64,000 nucleotides of DNA from Prostheceraeus crozeri (Eukaryota; Platyhelminthes; Polycladida; Euryleptidae): contig CAJQUW010000601.1 in the NCBI GenBank assembly GCA_907163375.1, forward strand, positions 1 through 64,000. The letters run 5' to 3'. The translations under genes and the position numbers were made by a program. The number at the start of each line of letters is the position of its first letter. The stretch's first letter is position 1. Positions 1 through 13,067 of the stretch are shown here, in pieces. A model generated the notes under the pieces. The model had not been told where the DNA came from, ran no database searches, and saw only the letters and a program-made list of their open reading frames with translations.

Positions 1-3000
1 ATCGTCTTTGTTGAATTTCCTAAATAATCGCTTCGTCGGTGAGATAAGATATCCGTTCATGATTGTTTTTGTAGTTTGTACACAGGCTAGCTGAATTAAG
101 CCCATACGGAGGTATCGGTTACACATATTGTGGCATCTTTTTATTAATTCATTTCCTTATAATGAGTTGGTTGCAATTTCAACAGTCGCGATTGAACTAT
201 TCCCATGACATTTCATTAAAACTTCATTACAATAAAGATAAATTCATGTGAATCACATCTGACATAGCGAAGAATCAATTAGTAAGACTGTGGTCCTATA
301 GGCCAGGCATGGGCGACCGAATGTGGCCCCCCTCCTTTAAAAATTGCCCATCAGAAGCATTCACCGATTGGCGACTTTTATTTGGTCTTTTACCGTGTCA
401 CTTTCGATAGTTAGCATTATTCGGGGGATAGAATCTCCATACATGTATTTTTTGACCGCCTATTGAAAAGAAAGATAAAAGATCAAATACAACAAAACCT
501 AGGTTATCGAAAAAGTGCTTTATGCAGCGTGCGCAGTGGACTGAGTACATAATGTTTGTTTTTTGACTTGATAACCGCTGCTACACGGGATGAACGATTG
601 AATTTTTTATATCTAATTATAGAAATGCCTCCCAAATGCAACAAGACTGCTCAAAGATGACTCAACTGTGAAATTGAATTTGCGATATGTTATCTAAATG
701 ATGAAATATTCGACGATCGGCGCTACGAATTCCTCGGTAAATTTATCACCGGCGAGCAGAGTAGCGACCCCAATTCTGTGATGCTTGAAATTAAATGTGT
801 TGAGATGTGCAGTTTATGACTCTAGTAAATGCTTGTCTTGCCTCAAATATGCTAGGTGCCGGCGTTTGAAAATGCCTCTCATGTGAGTGAGAAAGTGCTA
901 TCGAATCTCTTTTGATATATTGTCCACATTCAAATGTGCAATAAACCCTACACATTGTTTGAACATTCTCGTTGGACATGACTCCCTGCTAGTGCCTAGT
1001 GATATCTTCATATAGGCATTACGTAGGCCTTAAGACTCCCTGCTGTTATAAGGTTATTTCCGTAAGACCAAAAGCAGGTCTATATTTTCTCTAAAGTAAA
1101 GGACATTTTCTGATCAGCCTACTACCATGGAATAACTTATCATTCTACAGAAATGAATGCATGAATGTTATTGAACAAGAGAGTCGAATTTCCATGTTCA
1201 CCTTTTGAGAGTTCTTAATCGTTATCATAAGGGTCTTTTTCTGATTGAAAATAATGGACATGTTGTAAACTTGAACTTGTTATGAAATGTCGGTAATGCG
1301 GAATGCAAAAATCCAAACAAGGTCAGGGTCTGGCACTCATCCCCGATATGATGGGAGATCGGAGAAAATATTTGATGATCTTAAAGCTGTACAAGTATTC
1401 AGCTCAAAGTAAGGTCACTTCCCCGTGTATTTCGGAGATAAAGTTTAAAGAGTAATTAAAGAGCAAGTTAATAGTAATTTAGGGAAGTTAAGACTACACT
1501 GGCTTTCATTTAGGCCGCTGCCGGCAAGGGATGCTAATTTGATGTGTGGCAAATAAAACAGCAGCCATGGAAAACTTCATGCATTACATTAGTCATGAGT
1601 GGTTGGTGTAAATAATGCGTAAATCCTCCAACATGCATGTAAAAGGAATTTATTGTTCAAGATAATGTGTTACATATTATACGATATGAGATTGTTATTT
1701 TATGAACAGTCCTTAGTACCGGTATGGTTCATTCCCCTTCAATAGATGACTCAATGCGCTTTTGTGAATTCTTTTTACGATGAAGCTTTTAGTTTTCATC
1801 ATGAACGTAATGAATGATAGATAACATGGGTTATCAGAGAAGCCAGTGTATCTTAAATTCTTGCTCAGAATTCACAATCGAGCATAACATCTTCGAAGCT
1901 GTTTTGTCTATCATCACTAGAAGTCGTATGAATTGCGATAATTACATATCGTATTGCATGCTGATCTGTTGACTTGGTGTTTCATTGATATTCTTGGTCT
2001 AATGAGGTACCATCTTTTTCCTATTGAAAAAGCCAATTAATGACCAAATTTATCATTGCTTAGGAACGTTTCGAGCAAAGCTGGTGTTTTCACATTGGAG
2101 ATAACCCGAGGAAATTTCTCAACATGCTAGCACCATTCACCACGTCTTGCTTGATGTCAACACGAGTGATTAATGGTGTCTATCCTATTCCAATTTACCT
2201 GATAAGATACTACAGGCTACTAATTAGCTCGCTTTCTGAGAAATAAGTGTTCACTAAGTTCGTTGCTGTCGAGGTTGTTCGGTTGTTTCCACTCAATGTT
2301 CGTAGTTTTCGACAAATAGAGAATATGACGCAACCAATACATGCCAGACGCAAACTACACCATCATCTGCATCCCATCGATGCAGCAGTAGTAATTGGAG
2401 CTATATGAACAGTAAACAGGGTTAACCGGTCAATGTTGATGTTTCAAGCATGTCTGTTTTGCGATGATGTAAAGTTTAGGAAATTGTGATTCCAACATCA
2501 AAAATTGAACCGAGTAAACAAAGCGCTGAGAAATTTGAATACCATGTGATTAGGAAAATTCATATTCTCGCTTCATTTAGAAATAGAGATGGATAGGATT
2601 GATAATGATATAAAAGATTGCTAATATGACTATTTTTTTACGGAATTATGAGAAAGACTGAATGACTCACACTCTCATGGAATGTTGAGCTAGATTTTTT
2701 GGTCAGGTGCATCGAAAATAATCTTAATTGCTGTAGGCCACTTCAGCAGCGTACATTTCAGATGATATATAATCACAATTCACATTGCTATATGTTTGAA
2801 ATGCGCCATTCGATCAGATAGCACATTTTCATAGAATCGAATATATGAGGGCATAATACACATCTTTTGTTCGCGAACATAAGATTACACAAATTTCTTG
2901 TCATTCAGCCTCAAAATTGAATCATGGGAATGACAGCAATTGTCATACATGTCGTTTTTCATCATATATCAATTAAAATATGATGAAAGGATTTTGAAAG

Positions 3001-6000
3001 TTCGGAAAAATCTCATCCTAAGGGGCTTAGCAAATTTGGTTGTAGCGTGCTTGTCGAATCGAGTGTGGAAGTTCATGCTTTTTAGATCGATGGTTTAACA
3101 ACTATGATAAATGATTAAACTGCTACAGGTATATGCTGCCTGCACCAACGAGCCGATAGAACATGCACGTATACTGGCTTTTCTGAGGTCCTGGGATTAG
3201 AATTTAGAGAAATTTTCAATCTCTCTCTATACTAACTTGCATCAAGTAAATGAGAAGTTCAAAGCTACTACCTAGCTTTTGCAAACATGCATGGAGTAGG
3301 AAACTGTTTGATTATGATGATCCCGTTTATTAGTATTCCATAACCCACTTTTGAGTTTAGATTCTGTATTGTGAGGTAAACCTTTGAAAGCGCATTTCCT
3401 TAATAGCTTTAGCTAGGTTTCCGTCATTATATGCAGATTTACAGCTTCAATCAGATATGTATTTGCAATTTGCAAATTATTTTGAAATATGGAAAATTGG
3501 AAGATGCGTTCCATTGATGCACTGCAAATTTATGAAATGTCTGATAGCAATTAGTGGTAAAGGATCGACATGATTTAAGTAGTCAAATGTGAAAGGAAAC
3601 GTCAATGCGTTAATCGATAGTAGCCATGCTATCGTTCGTCTGTTTTATTAGAATTTGACAAGCTTAAATGATTTTGTTAAAATTTCGATCCCGAGATTTA
3701 AGTTTAATTCAATCGTTTGAACGCACCTCACATTTGTCACACTAGTCTAGGATTAATGAATTCTTGAAATAAGAGACATCTACTATGAAAAGTAACTCAA
3801 GTGAAATGTACGAAGCTAACAGATTAACTAAGCCATGAATATACGATATCTGAGCAATCCGAATACTGAGGACTTATCAAAATCTCAGGATTTCGTGATT
3901 TTAAGTCAATACCGGAACTTTGGGATCCCGAGAAATCATCCCGGTTTTCTAAACAAATTGCTGTGCAATAAGACGAAAATAATTACTTTCATCTGATCGC
4001 TGTTTCATAGAGTTATTGATTATAATCAGATGATTTAGCATGAATCAGCTGAGCATTGCCTTGGTCTTCCGAATCTAATTGAACATCTCTAAATGTGGCA
4101 TATAAGAAATTAAGTTGTGAGACATAAAATTAGAAAAACCACTTCTCGTTTGTCATTCTGTAAACCCAATTTTCATGGTATTTTGAAGAACGATATTTGG
4201 TTTTCCTATGAGGAGAAGTTGAAAAACAAGTTAAGTTTTTTTTATAAAACCAACATTTTTAAGAGTGTAGCAACACAGCAAAGTATTAGTACTTTATGTG
4301 ATTTGCCTAAGATCTATGATAGGGCCTGTATTTTTAGTCCATTCATTATGAATTGCATATGAAATAGAAAACATAGCAATAAAAATGAGCACACTGTTAC
4401 GCTGGACACGAGAGGACGCCTAATTTGCTACTATCTTTTCCGGGAATAACTGAACAGCAGATCTTGGCATAAGGCGCCTTGTGTAGGCTATGAGGAGTCA
4501 TCCTGTAGCACGGAAAATCTGGCAAGCTTGACGGAAAAATCACAAAAATATGCGGGTACACGGTGTCCCGGGATGCTATTTCCTAACCAGAGCGCAGTTA
4601 GCAACAAGTAGACTAGAGATACCGGTATAGTTTTCTTTTTTAAGAAAGTCTACGGTATACAATAAAGTAGACCATACAAAACATAACTCTCTGTCTATGA
4701 AGGTGTACATATTTCTGTGTTTACATAACACGCTTATAATTTACAAAATCCATTGTTGTCGGCCTGCGAACAATGAGAAGTCAGCTTTACGTCTGTTCTG
4801 CATTGAGGTAGTCGCAGCTCTGACGGGCACGTACAGCCCTTGAAAATTGCGTCGGATGCGTTCTATGGATTTAATTCCGTGTTAATCGCTCTTTAAGTGT
4901 TCAATTGATGTGCCGCCATTCAGATGTAGGTGCAATCCGTCAATATTATCGCCGAATCTAACACTTTCTCTGGCATTCGAATTTCACTCTATTGAAAAGA
5001 TAATATTCCACGCAGCTAGTTTATTATTCTGTATTACACTTTATTATGCTTTATTATCAGATTTGGTATTTCCACCCGATTTCAGGCTGTAAAAGAAGTA
5101 TTTGTGCCTAAACAGTGAAGAGACACTAAAGCTTGATTAGTAAAACTTATGCGATAATAGTCTACCTGCGAGCATTTAAGTGAAGTATATCAGAAAATTT
5201 ATAAATGTATTACCGAAGTGAATTTTTTGTATACTCACGATGTTTCTCATGCACCTCCTTTCATCATTGAATTACCATGCTATTGATGTCTGATAGGCCC
5301 CACTAAAAACAGAGAGAAGCTTTCAAATTTCTGATAAACCTTCCTCAGAAAATGAAACCAAATTGATGCATTTTAAAAATGATCATTAGCGTATACATAC
5401 CGGCAACTCAGTTCACCGTTAATTCAACAAACATATAGGCAGTCAGTACAGCCATACTTTGAAATTCTATGTCTCGCATAAAGTTTAATTGTCAATTTTT
5501 GAGGTAGTATAATTGCGATATAATAAATTGCGATGATATAGTTAACTCGGAGTAGGTTGAATGCGGACAGAAAAAGTTGGAATTGTGGAATTGCAACACT
5601 TCCTTCAGGTACAATCTCGTACGAAATCTTCAGGTACGAAATCAGGTACAATTTCGTTGAGCACGTTTCTATAGTGTAAAGCGTAACTTTATAGATCAGA
5701 GGTATGACTATCTTTTTGAACGTGTTGTCTTGTCTCTCATCTCATCAGCTGATATCTGAAATGATCACACGATTTTCAGATGCCCTTTTTCATCATCAAA
5801 AGCACTGATGCTGTTGAACTTTTTATAGACACTTGGTATTTCAGAAGTCGCGGATGTCACGCCCGAGCGTTTAGTCGTGCACGTCAATCAAGCCGACTAT
5901 ATTTGGCCAGCAGAGATTACTTTCGCTTCACACCAATTTTCATTCTAATTCCGAAAATACTCATTTGCACGAAATTTTGAACATAGAGAGAAGTAAACTA

Positions 6001-7974
6001 CCAGTACATAAAATTTGTAGGCGATTTGTCAAATTTTACAGGCTATAACAAGTTTACAAACATCAGAGGGGAGATACTCTACAAATGCCCTCTCCAACAG
6101 ACAGATGGCAACGCCTGACATCAAAGCTCCTTTTATCGGTATTAAATTAGGAAATGCTAATTGTTCAATTTCTTCAGAACGATCGATGTAGAGCAATTCA
6201 CTTTTTCAAGTTGCAATTCAATCGGGCCATTTGATTGACCATAACAGGCGAAGCAGTGTGCTGTATTCGGATATATGATGCCGGTTGTGTTTGGAGAGCA
6301 CTTAAAGGCTGCACACATCGGACGTGATCTGACCCTGCAACCTTACCAACCAGACTAGAATAGATGATGCATCATCGTTATAAATCAAAGCACCGCCCAT
6401 TAAACTGGCGCTCAAAGGGTTTTGCGCCTGAACGATGCATTTGCGGTCTGTGAAGTCCTACGGAGAACCGTTGTTGTGGAATGATCCATAGTCTGCTTGG
6501 CTGCATTAGGGGCGGGCCGCGATTCATTTTTGTTGACGATTCTCGTCGTCTAAAACACTGATATGGCGCTCATCGCCGCGTCGCCAACGCCTTTGAGACG
6601 CCGAGATTGACCGCCAACGTTGGATGGACTCATATCAGGCTTCTAAGTTTTACAGTGGAGGAATGACGCTCTCCAATGCTTTTCATCGAACTAAGTCGAG
6701 ATGCAACAGTGTCCAGTTGAGGCAGATCATTTTGTTCGATTGTGAGAAGATAGTTCCGGTATATGTCTACCCTCACAATTATTTCATGTAATTGAAACTG
6801 CCTGGAAACCGTCAAAGAGATCTATTGAGACAGGAAGACTTACTGCTTATTGCGTTTGTCACGGAGTTTCCTCCTGATTGTGTTTATCGAAGAAAACAAG
6901 CATATGAAACAATGGACGACCATGAATAGGAAATGTGCAATCTTTTTGAAGGGGTAAGTGGCAACATACTGATTGCAACCTTTTTGAGTTTTCCATACTT
7001 GACATGTTGCTTGAATTTTAGCGTTCAAGATTCAGTATGTAAGCATGACAAGGAATATACAGTCGTTGGCGACGACATGGGCATGAGTTTTCAGCACAAC
7101 GCTCATTTACTTTGGCAAGAAGACATAGTCAAATTTATCCAGGCCCAGTGATTCCCATTTAGGTTTTGATTGCCTCACCATTTTTCTCCCAGCTAGTAGG
7201 CTTAAAATTTGTCAACTCAATTTGTCTATCTCAGTCCTACACCGCTCCATCAACCGCGATCTCGTGATCACTAAAATTGAATTGAATTTGCCATTCCCCA
7301 TTTTCTATGACTTGGTTCCATTATCGATTTGCACGTACTTGAAACGACATGCTTGTAAGTTTAGATAATTTCAGCACCTACTAATCCCCAGTTTCGGCCA
7401 ATCCCAAATCCCAGGACGAAAGTCGGAATTTCCTATAATCTTACTCACAATAATAATTCACACACACAGGCCTCTATTCAAATTCCTGGCGTAATCTTGA
7501 TACTGAGATTTTCGGCAATTCTGGAATCCAGAGAAGGAAGCATCTATAGATACGTTGATTTCCCTTTTGAAGTCGCAATTCCGAAGTCGTTGCTACAAGT
7601 TGCTGATTTAGAAATACGCATCGGCTTGATCAATAGACAATCTGCGAATCAATACTATTTAACTAAACACCATTTAGTTGTCTCATAGTCTTTGCTGTGC
7701 CGTTACAAAACAATTTTCTCATAGGCCTAGTTTTCCTTATTAGCAGTTCTTCTTAAATACCGATCATGAATGCTTGATAACTTCCTTCTGTTCTTTTTTA
7801 TATTCTGCTCCTTAATGCAATGCAATAGCCTTTACTTTCAAATTTCCATCAGATCCTATTATAATCCATAATCTAATATAATTATCTATAATCTAATCCT
7901 AATCGCGGTTCCGATCCCTCGAATAAGAAGAAAAGTTCTGGTTCTGTTTTTGAGCATCAAATTTTGTGTTTTGA
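1..7974. other. AT-rich region without a supported gene
   Basis: No frame longer than about 80 codons shows a recognisable domain here. A GC-richer patch at about 6290-6650 is listed separately. Near position 305 a short CAGGCATGGGCGACC word resembles one end of a hAT transposon, but no partner end was found. The rest looks like unconstrained intergenic or intronic DNA. Confidence 0.6.
6290..6650. other. GC- and CpG-richer island
   Basis: This stretch is clearly richer in G+C and in CG dinucleotides (for example ggggcgggccgcg and catcgccgcgtcgccaacg) than the AT-rich DNA on both sides. Neither strand gives a long open frame or a recognised protein. It could be a regulatory island, an exon of an unrecognised gene, or a decayed repeat. 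Sequence alone does not decide between these. Confidence 0.3.
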
Positions 7975-8205
7975 GACCACATTCTGTGCTCTCGCAGAGT
8001 TGCAGTGAATGGTTCAACGTCACTTCTCCACCATACTGGGGGCTTGTACGGTGCTGACATAGTCAGACTTTACTGGAGCGTTGTACTGCTTTAAGTCCGG
8101 CTGCCCTTCCTGCCGACTTCCAATGACACTTTCTGGGCTCGACCTCTGAACCAGAAGATCGCTAGACCAAGCACTTAACCATCCGTCCGAATTGGTTGTC
8201 CGAAT
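7975..8205 (-). repeat. tRNA-derived SINE copy
   Basis: On the minus strand the copy opens with a tRNA-like head. An A-box-like TGGTTAAGTGCTTGG lies at about 8167-8181, within the phrase GGATGGTTAAGTGCTTGG typical of SINE heads. A B-box-like GGTCGAGCCC lies at 8135-8144, one base short of the canonical form. A non-tRNA body follows, containing GGCAGGAAGGGCAGCCGG. Such SINEs are transcribed by RNA polymerase III from the internal boxes and moved by a partner LINE. No clean tail or target duplication was seen, so the ends are approximate. The degraded B box suggests an old, inactive copy. Confidence 0.6.
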
Positions 8206-8373
8206 TTTCTCCGGCTCAGGCCTGCTGAAGAGTGACTTGTCCTACACGAAGAACAAACCGAGCTCTTTTTCTAAAGCTGTCTGGACCAAGCCCGAACTTG
8301 GGATTCTGGAAGCAGTATCGAGGAACCAATCTTCAAATGAATTTCCTTGACATTCTCTTTGTGCTGCATTGAA

Positions 8374-8720
8374 GCACAACAGAGTTTAATTTGCTCGTTT
8401 TGGAATTATGTCAATCTTTGAGAACGCTGATAAAGGACATTGTTGGCTAGAATATGAGCTACTTTGACATGCACACGTATATTCCTCTCCCCAAAAATGA
8501 TTCCATCGATGAATTTAAAGATCTGCGCGTTTTGTACAGATCAATTGATGAAAGTGATTTCAGTGAGATGTGACATAATTTTCACAATATTCTTTTGGCG
8601 AGACATGTTGGTGACAACACATAAATTTACTTTGCGGGCGCGAGTCATAATTACGGTTTGAAAGGCAAACACGCATTTTCATATTTCGCATCATAAATAC
8701 GTGTATCTACAAATATTAAT
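8374..8720 (+). repeat. diverged dispersed repeat, copy 1
   Basis: This block is collinear with 39634-39990. Shared islands occur in the same order: gcacaa-(c/t)-(a/c)gag-(t/c)ttaattt at the start, acatgcacac in the middle, and gcgagtca-(t/c)-aattacg near the end. Both copies can encode the short peptide S-H-N-Y-x-L-K. It looks like two old copies of an unidentified transposable element. No domain was recognised. Confidence 0.35.
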
Positions 8721-11700
8721 GCACACATCTACCAATCAATATTGAATCTAATGGCGGCCATGTAGTTCATGATTACTCATAAGCCTCAATTCCTAACCGG
8801 CAAACATCTTGAGTGAAACCTGAAATAAGAGACTCAATTATTTACAGCTGTGTGTTGCATATAATTTACAATGTGTTCAAATTGTCATTAGTCTAAAATG
8901 AAAAAATGAAAAAAGCCCGGGTTGGTTCCGTTTCCCACTCCAAAGGTCTAACAGGATGATATGACTTAGGCTATTTTTCAGTGAATTTACTCCGAAAGTC
9001 TCTCACGCCCTTGTATCGTTGTTCTTTAAGTGGAGCATGAAAATAATGGTAACTGACACTACTTACGATGTCACTTATATAACTGTTCTCTATGCATTTA
9101 AGTAATCTTCATCGCATCATAATCCGAATGCATAAATGTTCAAAAATTTCATCTTTGTGTAAAATGATGGAAATAGGATCTTTGTGTGTAGTTAAAACGG
9201 TCAGATAGAAGATAGAAATGATTTACAAGATCATAGCTTCATTTGATGACATGTTTATTCAACTAGAAATTATGACACACTGCAGCGGTAACCTTTGAAT
9301 ATCCTGGGAATGTCTGCCTATCATCCTCTATCTCTGTATTTTTCAGTTGACTCAGAGGTAAGACAGAGAGTTTCTTATCTACGGAATTGATCAATGTCTC
9401 TCAATTTGACCCTTATGTATTTAACAATTGAATGTACAGCCTTTGCTCATAAAGCCAAGGTGCACTGATATCAGCCTTAGCTCTGTTACCTATATTGCAG
9501 CAATGTTGACACTGTCGGCATTGGAACAAGTAGAATGATTATGCTTAGATCCATGTTACGACTATAACAATTTACGGAGACTCATGTCACATCTGAAGGA
9601 CCGACGGTATGCGGCTTCTTTGCACACTTCATAGCACGTGTGACCCCACTTGCAGACGTAACAAGATAGCTTTCAATTGTGAATAGATAAAGTGGTTGCG
9701 TCGCTTTATCACAGCACTGCACCGCTCTCATCATTTGTACTTGTACGTAAAATGCATGCATGTTCAATCAATTTCCACGACATCAGAACGTTGTAATTCT
9801 ATTTAGGATAGAAGGAATTGCAGGTGCTCCAATGTCGGTTGAAACTTGTTCATCTTACGGTTTGTGTTTTTCGCTTTCATGATTATTATATGTGAGTTTC
9901 GTTAGAATAGAAGATCTTCAGATTAATCGCACTGTATTACAGGATTTGTAAGACACGGACACTCAGATGCACGCGAGCACTTTATCCGACGCCATCACTT
10001 GCAAGGCAATACTTTGAATTAGTGGGAAAGTTATTTTTTGTTGAAGAGATCAACTACAAAGGGTAATATTGTATCATTACTGTGGAAACGCATCATAAAC
10101 TACGCCTATGCTCTTTACAAGGAAGCAGCAGACAGAGTTCTACTGAGAGATTGCGTGTTCACGAATGACGCTTTGAATTTTTGCCGGCTGTACAAAGAAA
10201 AGATAAATCGCAATAGTTTGTCGTCGCAATTTGTTTTATCACTCTTCTGTTCATCTGCCGATTCAAACGATCCCGTATGCTGTGATGATTCCCTGAGAAA
10301 ATCGCCTTCATGGCTTCAATTCACACTGTTTACAGACGGTGTGACTGCGTGTGTATGCAAGCAGTTAGTAGGGCATTTCAGTAGAATTACATTTCTTTTG
10401 AGATACCGACGACACCTAAGATGCAATGATGCCTCAAAATTAAAGTGCTTGTAGCCTAAAAACTCAAAAGGATTTAGTCAGAAAAGTGATGCGATAAATT
10501 GAATTAAGTCTGAGCATAATATGATTTACAAAAACCTCGACGGATTTACTTTTTTAGGATCTTCATCTTCCCTGCATTCAGTTGAAAATCCATTTGAAAT
10601 CCACAGCAATCGCTTCAGGCCTACTACTTGAGATGAATTTAGTGATTATGGAGTATAAATGAGGGTTGAGGGTAGGTCGATGTTTTAATAGAGTCCGAAT
10701 ACAATCTGTAGCCACCGAGTCCGAATACGGGTCTACTAAGCACAACTACTTATTTAAAGAATTGTAGACGGCCCCGCATATTAACTGACTCAATCCTGTA
10801 TTAAGTTGACTTATCAGGTTGTCTTTCGTCATGAACTCGTCTTTGTCGTAGGCCTACCATACGTGATTTATCACAACATTTATTTTGCTACATCTCTTAA
10901 GATAATAACCCATACCTTAAATAGACCCTGACGTGAGGAAACAGGCTCGAATACTTCATATAATTATTAAGGAAATATTGTTTTATGTGTCAGTATGCCA
11001 TCTTACCTCTTGATAGTACTCAGACTTATATAATCAGGTTACTCAAAAGTTACAAAATAATTTCGGACGGTTTTTGCACTCGACCCCTTAAGATAATTAA
11101 CCAGATTGACCTTATCTTTCAGGTACATATGTTTCAGGGTGAAGGAGCCATTTCGTCTCGATAAACCCTACACCAAATCTCAACAGAATAAAAGATCCAC
11201 ATGATTTCTAACATTTTAAGATAAGATGTTTGTTCTGTAGTCGTCGTACTCATTGTCAATGTCAGCTAGTCATTGTCTGATGAGTTATGTTGACGCCTTG
11301 CTTCTCAGGATGTGCGTCTCATTCTATCCTGACAACGTAACCAGACTTGTGAAATATGGACTTCTTAGTTGATACGTATATACTCAACGTCATAGAGGTG
11401 GAACAAATTGTCTTCAATTCTAGACATGGTACAAAATTTTGCTAATTGAAACAAAGAAATTTGGCAATTTTCATTGATGGACTCATTTGAGATTTTCTCT
11501 ATTAATCGAGACGAAATATTCCTCTCGCCCTGAAGTATCTGTATCTCAAAGATGAAATATTCGGAAGTCTGGTTCGACTTCATTCTAATTTATGTACAAA
11601 ATAAGGCTTATTACATCTTTACATCAGTTTTTGCTTTGCGGCTTATAGATTACCCCACTTTACAGCTCACGAACCTTGTCATTGCATCGACAACGCTTGT

Positions 11701-12719
11701 CGCTTGGGGGAATTCATAAAGCCCTAACTAATACACTATGTACTCGCTAGAATCTGCATTGTGCTATAGGCAATAATAGTCCGACCGCGGCAACGATTTT
11801 CTGCAGGGAAAGATGTTATGTGCATCCTGGTTGCTACGAATCTGCATGTCTACTGAGTTCTAACCGATTCCCCTTTTTGTCAAACAGGATCAATGAAAGA
11901 CACATGTAAATCCAATGGGAAGCAGACTGAAGTTATCGCACTAAATGAGATTTCTTAATAGGGAAATTCCTTTGGATTGTCTTAGGTTTTCAATGATTAA
12001 GTGAGTGGTACTAAGTATAGAGTCACATTTTTTACAAAGAACATCTTCAGGTCATGAGCTCATATGTTCATGCATCTTTGTCTATGAAGCTAAATACATT
12101 TAGATCTAACAAGCTTCCCTATGTCGCCAAGCACATCGTTTTGGCCACATTTAGACACATTTACCACATTCTCGCATGCATCAGTTAGATTTCTGCTTGA
12201 AATAATCTAACCACGGCTCGGTTCGCCTTCATTTACCTCGGCGATTCCTCACCTCATCTTGGTTTGAAACGTTGTCATCGGAAGTCGGTAGAAAGGACAT
12301 TAGGAATTAAATTTACCGAAAGCTCAATCTAAAGTCTGAATATGTCAGCATCGCTGAAGCCTCCTGTGAAGGAGAAGTAACAAAGCTTTTTTCACCTACT
12401 GTTTGCACTTTCCATTTCAGTTTACACGACAATAATAAACCATCTATTTCTTTGAATGGAAATCAGAAGCATTATGCATAAAAAAACTAAAAGCACGATA
12501 GGACAAAATGCTCAAAGACATGTGTGCCGAAAGTTATACAGACAACCGATTACAAAAGTGCGAAACCATTTTTATACATGGCAATGGAAACAGGCAAGGA
12601 GTTCTGTCTTCTTTACGTCCGGCAGAAAGGTATCAAAGGACAGTCGTTCTTCATCGTTGCACGAATAGGATAGAGAGCGTGAGATTTCTCTTGACATTTC
12701 TCGAAAAGTCTCTCAAAAG
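8721..12719. other. AT-rich region without a supported gene
   Basis: The longest open frame, 138 codons at 10038-10454 on the plus strand, has no recognisable motif and no ATG at its start. At this base composition about one frame of that length is expected by chance in 64 kb. Nothing else was recognised. Confidence 0.55.
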
Positions 12720-13067
12720 TTACTTTCTGCTTGTCGAAGAAGGAATTTTTGCGGTTGGGACAATGGCCTGGCAAATTACTCTCTTGTTGCGATTAAATAT
12801 TTTGTTAGTAATCTTCAAGCAATCATCATTCAAATCTCTAAATAAGGCAGTTGCATATAGAAGACAACTTTCAACCATGGCATGATAGACAGACCACAAT
12901 TCGTCATGACTCAGAGACTTCTTCAGCACTTTCAGCAGGTACATGCGTTTTGAGCATTTTGATTCGATGTATTTGAAATGATTGTACCATGATAAATCAT
13001 CGCTCCAAACTATTCCCAAGATTTTTCTTTCATTAATTAGAGGAAATGGTGAGTCTGTCAACCACAT
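12720..13067 (-). pseudogene. LINE reverse transcriptase fragment (distal RT part)
   Basis: The minus strand is open for 115 codons and reads like the region after the catalytic core of a non-LTR retrotransposon reverse transcriptase. It contains ERKILGIVWSDDLSW, then YLLKVLKKSLSHDELWSVYHAMVESCLLYA, shown here as two motifs: YLLKVLKKSLSHDELW and SVYHAMVESCLLYA. This matches the usual LINE pattern K-x-LGV-x-W-x(2)-x-LxW, RLYxLRxL, LxxVYxxLVxSxLxYA. The catalytic YADD box lies upstream in such proteins and is absent, so this is a 5'-truncated piece. The same family recurs at 33250-33835, where KELKILGVTWND aligns with NERKILGIVWSD. No host gene context is visible. Confidence 0.75.

Noticed and set aside
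305-340. CAGGCATGGGCGACC, possible hAT end
   Set aside because: No matching inverted partner or target duplication within the window.
10038-10454. 138-codon plus-strand open frame
   Set aside because: No motif and no ATG start. A rough stop-codon estimate at 64% A+T gives about 0.4 frames this long expected by chance in the window.
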